Part shown: positions 5,428 to 7,543 of the stretch, one piece after another | Layout: each line of letters opens with the position of its first letter | Position numbering within the stretch: the stretch's first letter is position 1 | From: Planctomycetota bacterium | GTDB lineage: Bacteria; Planctomycetota; Planctomycetia; Planctomycetales; Planctomycetaceae | Assembly: GCA_024278285.1 (NCBI GenBank) | Contig: JAJRTM010000655.1 | Location: forward strand, 1 to 7,543 | Direction: 5' to 3' | DNA: 7,543 nt | Notes under the pieces: generated by a model | Told to the model about the DNA's origin: nothing | What the model saw: only the letters and a program-made list of their open reading frames with translations | Database searches by the model: none | Translations under genes and position numbers: made by a program

Positions 5428-5453
5428 TTTGGTTCCGGCTACGCCGGGTTAGG
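5428..5453 (-). repeat. Right end of repeat island: inverted repeat copy
   Basis: TTTGGTTCCGGCTACGCCGG followed by GTTAGG is the reverse complement of 5042-5067 with one mismatch. It contains a perfect CCGGC/GCCGG stem around TAC. Its last bases (AGG) overlap the AGGAG ribosome binding site of the next gene. Confidence 0.85.
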
Positions 5454-5455
5454 AG
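5451..5455 (+). promoter_or_regulatory. Shine-Dalgarno overlapping the repeat end
   Basis: AGGAG at 5451-5455 lies 6 bases before the ATG at 5462, a near-ideal site. Three of its five bases belong to the inverted repeat copy at 5428-5453, so the repeat boundary contributes to translation initiation of the downstream gene. Confidence 0.8.
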
Positions 5456-5461
5456 AAGGGG

Positions 5462-5983
5462 ATGAATAAAGTATCGGATGAACATGAATCGCAGGGGGTG
5501 AGCAGGAGGCGTTTAACAGCAGGTTTAGTTTTTTTACTCTTGAGTATTGTATTGTTTGTTCCATTGTTATGGCAGTTTCTACGTCGGGAATATCCAGAGG
5601 AGGTGTATGTATTTGAGGGGCCATTTGACGGTCGTTTGCACGCCGCTGTTGGCGAGGTGTCAAAGAATCGCTTTGTTGACATTCAGAGACTAGCTTTTGA
5701 GCAATCTACCAGGGAACTATCGGTGCAATTGATCTTCGTCTTCAAGGGGCCTGTAGATTCTAATTCGCAGATGGAAGTCGTGATTATTCCTTTGTCGAGA
5801 TCAGGTAAATCACTAGGCAGAGAAGTATCGATATGTAAGGATCAAAGGGCCCATTTGCCTCCACCGGGGATGGTATCAGGGCATATCGTACGGCATTTGC
5901 CCATTAATTCTCATGCCACGTTAATCGCGTTGCCGGCTGGTGAAAATGTTGAGAGTGTGAGAATTAGCTTCAAGCGTATTTAG
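5462..5983 (+). CDS. Small single-pass membrane protein, unknown function
   Basis: A complete 173-residue protein that I do not recognise. A short polar N-terminus with three arginines (15-17) is followed by one strongly hydrophobic segment at about 19-39 (LTAGLVFLLLSIVLFVPLLW) and then RR at 41-42. It looks like an N-terminal anchor with the remaining ~130 residues on the far side of the membrane; there is no obvious cleavage site or lipobox. The soluble part alternates hydrophobic strands (LSVQLIFVF, MEVVIIPLS, ATLIALPAG, VESVRISFK), suggesting a compact beta domain with a single cysteine. The ATG at 5462 has a good AGGAG at 6 bases. The gene follows the repeat island directly and converges on the large minus-strand gene with only 26 bases between the stops. 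It is probably a real but lineage-restricted gene. Confidence 0.75.
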   Translation: MNKVSDEHESQGVSRRRLTAGLVFLLLSIVLFVPLLWQFLRREYPEEVYVFEGPFDGRLHAAVGEVSKNRFVDIQRLAFEQSTRELSVQLIFVFKGPVDSNSQMEVVIIPLSRSGKSLGREVSICKDQRAHLPPPGMVSGHIVRHLPINSHATLIALPAGENVESVRISFKRI

Positions 5984-6009
5984 ATAAGCGGGGTAGCCGG
6001 TGGTCCTCA

Positions 6010-7543
6010 TCAGTAATAATTACAGTGCGTAGAATAAGCATAAATCATGTCCGCTTCCTCGTATCCTTTTTGAATCTGATAAATAATCTTCCCAATCTGG
6101 CTGTGGACGGCGTTACTTTGTTTAATCATCAAAACAGAATGCGGGACCGATTCTCTGCGATTTGTTTTGGTTTCTTTTGTGATGATTTTGTCACTTTTGT
6201 TGTCGCTGGTTTTTTCAGTGGTTGTCTGCGTGGCGACTTCAAGAAGTACCGCTTCAGATTTCACCAAAATGATTTCCCCCACTTTTTCTGTTTCATTTGA
6301 TGAACCAGGATTCTTCCATGTGCCGATTGCAACCAGTTGCGGTAGTCTCTTGGCGAGTTCCGCCGCGATGCCTGAAGGCATTTTGTAATACCGGGTTGTT
6401 ATTTCTTTTGATTTTGCAATATCTAACTCTGCTGGGGTTAAGTCTCCGAAGGCATTGCGTGAATTGGTGAGCCAATTGATGATTTTGCGGTGCATTTTTC
6501 CGGTTTGCCGAATGATAAAAACACCTGACCGGGCGGCAATTATGTCCGTTCCCTCAATATCCCAGCCATCATCAATCTGGTCCTGAATGGTTTGCATGAA
6601 TGATTCGGTTGATTCTTCATTCCAGCAGAAATCGCTGACATCGTACACGGCAATCTGTAACACGGACTCAGCAATGTCTTGCGCGGTGAGCAGGACAACA
6701 CCATCTCGAATCACGACGCTGAGCTTGTCAAATGAAAACGTCAGAGACTCCAGAAGAGATTTTGTTTTTATGTTCTTCGCTCGTAGCGAAACCAGTTTGT
6801 CCCAGTCTAACTCCTGTTCTTTGAATGTCTTTCGATCCAGAAAAAGAGGGAGTTTTGTGTGTTCTCTTAACATCGCAATCGCATCGCGTAATGGTGTATC
6901 GACAAATTCGACGCTGACTTTTTCTTCCAACTTCTTTTGCAGTTCAAAGTGAATTGGCGGCTTCTGAAGAAAAACCTGCTTGCCGGGATGAAGCAGAGCT
7001 TTCAGAAGTGAATCTGTTTCCCGTAGAGTTTGCTGGGTATTTCGTACATGGAGTAGTTCGCCCGATATGTTGAAGCTTCCTTCATTATCGTTCTGCACGG
7101 CATAGGTTGTGATGTATATGATTGATCTGATTTGCTCTGTCGAATAACCATTCTTCAGGAGTTTATGCAGATTGAAAACGGCGGTGAATTGATGCCCCCG
7201 AACATCTTCCGCCGTGGTGATGTGCAAAGCATCTTCCGTTACATAAAAAACGGCATCTCCAGAAAGTTGATTCAATCCATTTTGCAGAAGTAGATAAACC
7301 GGCGATTTTGATTGGGGCAGCAGAATTACTTCAGACGTGATGTCAATGGCCGCATTTTCAATCGCCTGATGATGCACAATCACCGGCATTTCGGTTGTCT
7401 CTTCCAGCCAAAGTACAAAGTCTTCAAAAACCCAGCGATCAATTTCGATGGAAACTTTTTTCCTCAAACGATCAGGCAGAAAAAGTGTTGAATTGATTGT
7501 AGCAGGAATTTCTGACTGCTTAGTTACAGTCGCAACCGCCGAA
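6010..7543 (-). CDS. Modular STN/secretin-N-like protein, 5' end outside window
   Basis: The C-terminal 510 residues of a larger protein. The frame stays open to the right edge (25 codons upstream of the TTG at 7467, ending in SAVATVTKQSEIPATINSTL before FLPDR), so the true start is outside. Counting from that TTG, two STN-like units at 3-90 and 183-267 each end in a strand-rich DAVFYVTEDALHITTA or LSVVIRDGVVLLTAQDI. Three related units follow the pattern 'strand, helix, I..I, G.(L/V)...QT..(V/M)H..I..(W/I)L': 94-162, 270-338 (VYDVSDF, GVFIIRQTGKMHRKI) and 356-467 (TTRYYKMPS, SVLMIKQSNAVHSQI). The last carries a Thr/Lys-rich insert at about 414-440. Such folds bind peptidoglycan, partner proteins or DNA in secretins and TonB systems. 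No C-terminal secretin barrel follows, so it is not a complete secretin. It is probably exported, but the leader is not visible. The function is unknown. Confidence 0.8.
   Translation of the reverse strand, partial: SAVATVTKQSEIPATINSTLFLPDRLRKKVSIEIDRWVFEDFVLWLEETTEMPVIVHHQAIENAAIDITSEVILLPQSKSPVYLLLQNGLNQLSGDAVFYVTEDALHITTAEDVRGHQFTAVFNLHKLLKNGYSTEQIRSIIYITTYAVQNDNEGSFNISGELLHVRNTQQTLRETDSLLKALLHPGKQVFLQKPPIHFELQKKLEEKVSVEFVDTPLRDAIAMLREHTKLPLFLDRKTFKEQELDWDKLVSLRAKNIKTKSLLESLTFSFDKLSVVIRDGVVLLTAQDIAESVLQIAVYDVSDFCWNEESTESFMQTIQDQIDDGWDIEGTDIIAARSGVFIIRQTGKMHRKIINWLTNSRNAFGDLTPAELDIAKSKEITTRYYKMPSGIAAELAKRLPQLVAIGTWKNPGSSNETEKVGEIILVKSEAVLLEVATQTTTEKTSDNKSDKIITKETKTNRRESVPHSVLMIKQSNAVHSQIGKIIYQIQKGYEEADMIYAYSTHCNYY

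Larger units (their letters stand above)
4948..5461. other. Non-coding gap filled by a mosaic repeat island
   Basis: The 514 bases between the phosphatase gene and the small membrane protein gene contain no believable gene. From 5042 to 5453 they are largely a patchwork of different repeat types, listed separately, bounded by two inverted copies of one 26-bp sequence. A 107-codon open frame across the island (5098-5421) is a read-through of these repeats: its Lys/Arg-rich peptide with NHGGAENTEA and VSRKDAATQRK is the kind of translation these repeats give in many annotated genomes. Confidence 0.8.

Noticed and set aside
5042..5453. Insertion sequence
   Set aside because: It has inverted ends but no transposase frame and no visible target-site duplication, so I call it only a repeat island.
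5984..6009. Terminator or repeat between the convergent genes
   Set aside because: The 26 bases (GGGGTAGCCGGTGGTCC) show no clean stem and only a short TAGCCGG match to the island repeat, too little to call.

Overview
The window looks like chromosomal DNA of a Planctomycetota bacterium, probably from the Planctomycetales (Gimesia/Rubinisphaera-like). This rests on a DUF1501 protein with a Tat-like leader, a small DUF5658-type membrane protein, a large protein built from STN/secretin-N-like modules, moderate GC, long intergenic spaces and dispersed repeats of a kind I associate with planctomycete genomes. No database was searched, so the taxonomy is an inference.

Layout from left to right. 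A terminator-like hairpin at the left edge precedes a complete DUF1501 gene (+, about 70/91-1518) and an uncharacterised acidic cytosolic protein (+, 1675-2271). That gene converges on a minus-strand pair: a coiled-coil C4 zinc-ribbon protein of the COG1579 type (3500-2787) and, two bases downstream, a three-helix DUF5658-like membrane protein that begins with TTG (2784-2392). The convergent junction holds two near-adjacent perfect inverted repeats (2307-2332 and 2341-2380) that probably terminate transcription from both sides. The 628-base divergent space 3501-4128 carries candidate promoters, a dispersed repeat copy and four tandem copies of a 22-bp unit. Next comes a PPP-type metallophosphoesterase (+, 4129/4135-4947), then a 0.5-kb repeat island with matching inverted ends (5042-5453). 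The right end of that island supplies the ribosome binding site of a small single-pass membrane protein (+, 5462-5983). The last gene (minus, 6010 to the right edge) is a large, 5'-incomplete protein with two STN-like and three related alpha/beta modules. Its reading frame stays open to the window end.

The genes do not form one pathway. The only likely co-translated unit is the zinc-ribbon/DUF5658 pair. The most unusual part is the non-coding DNA: at least seven different repeat families occur in three intergenic spaces, and one family occurs in inverted copies on both sides of the phosphatase gene. I saw no tRNA, rRNA, CRISPR array, transposase, integrase or recognisable defence system.
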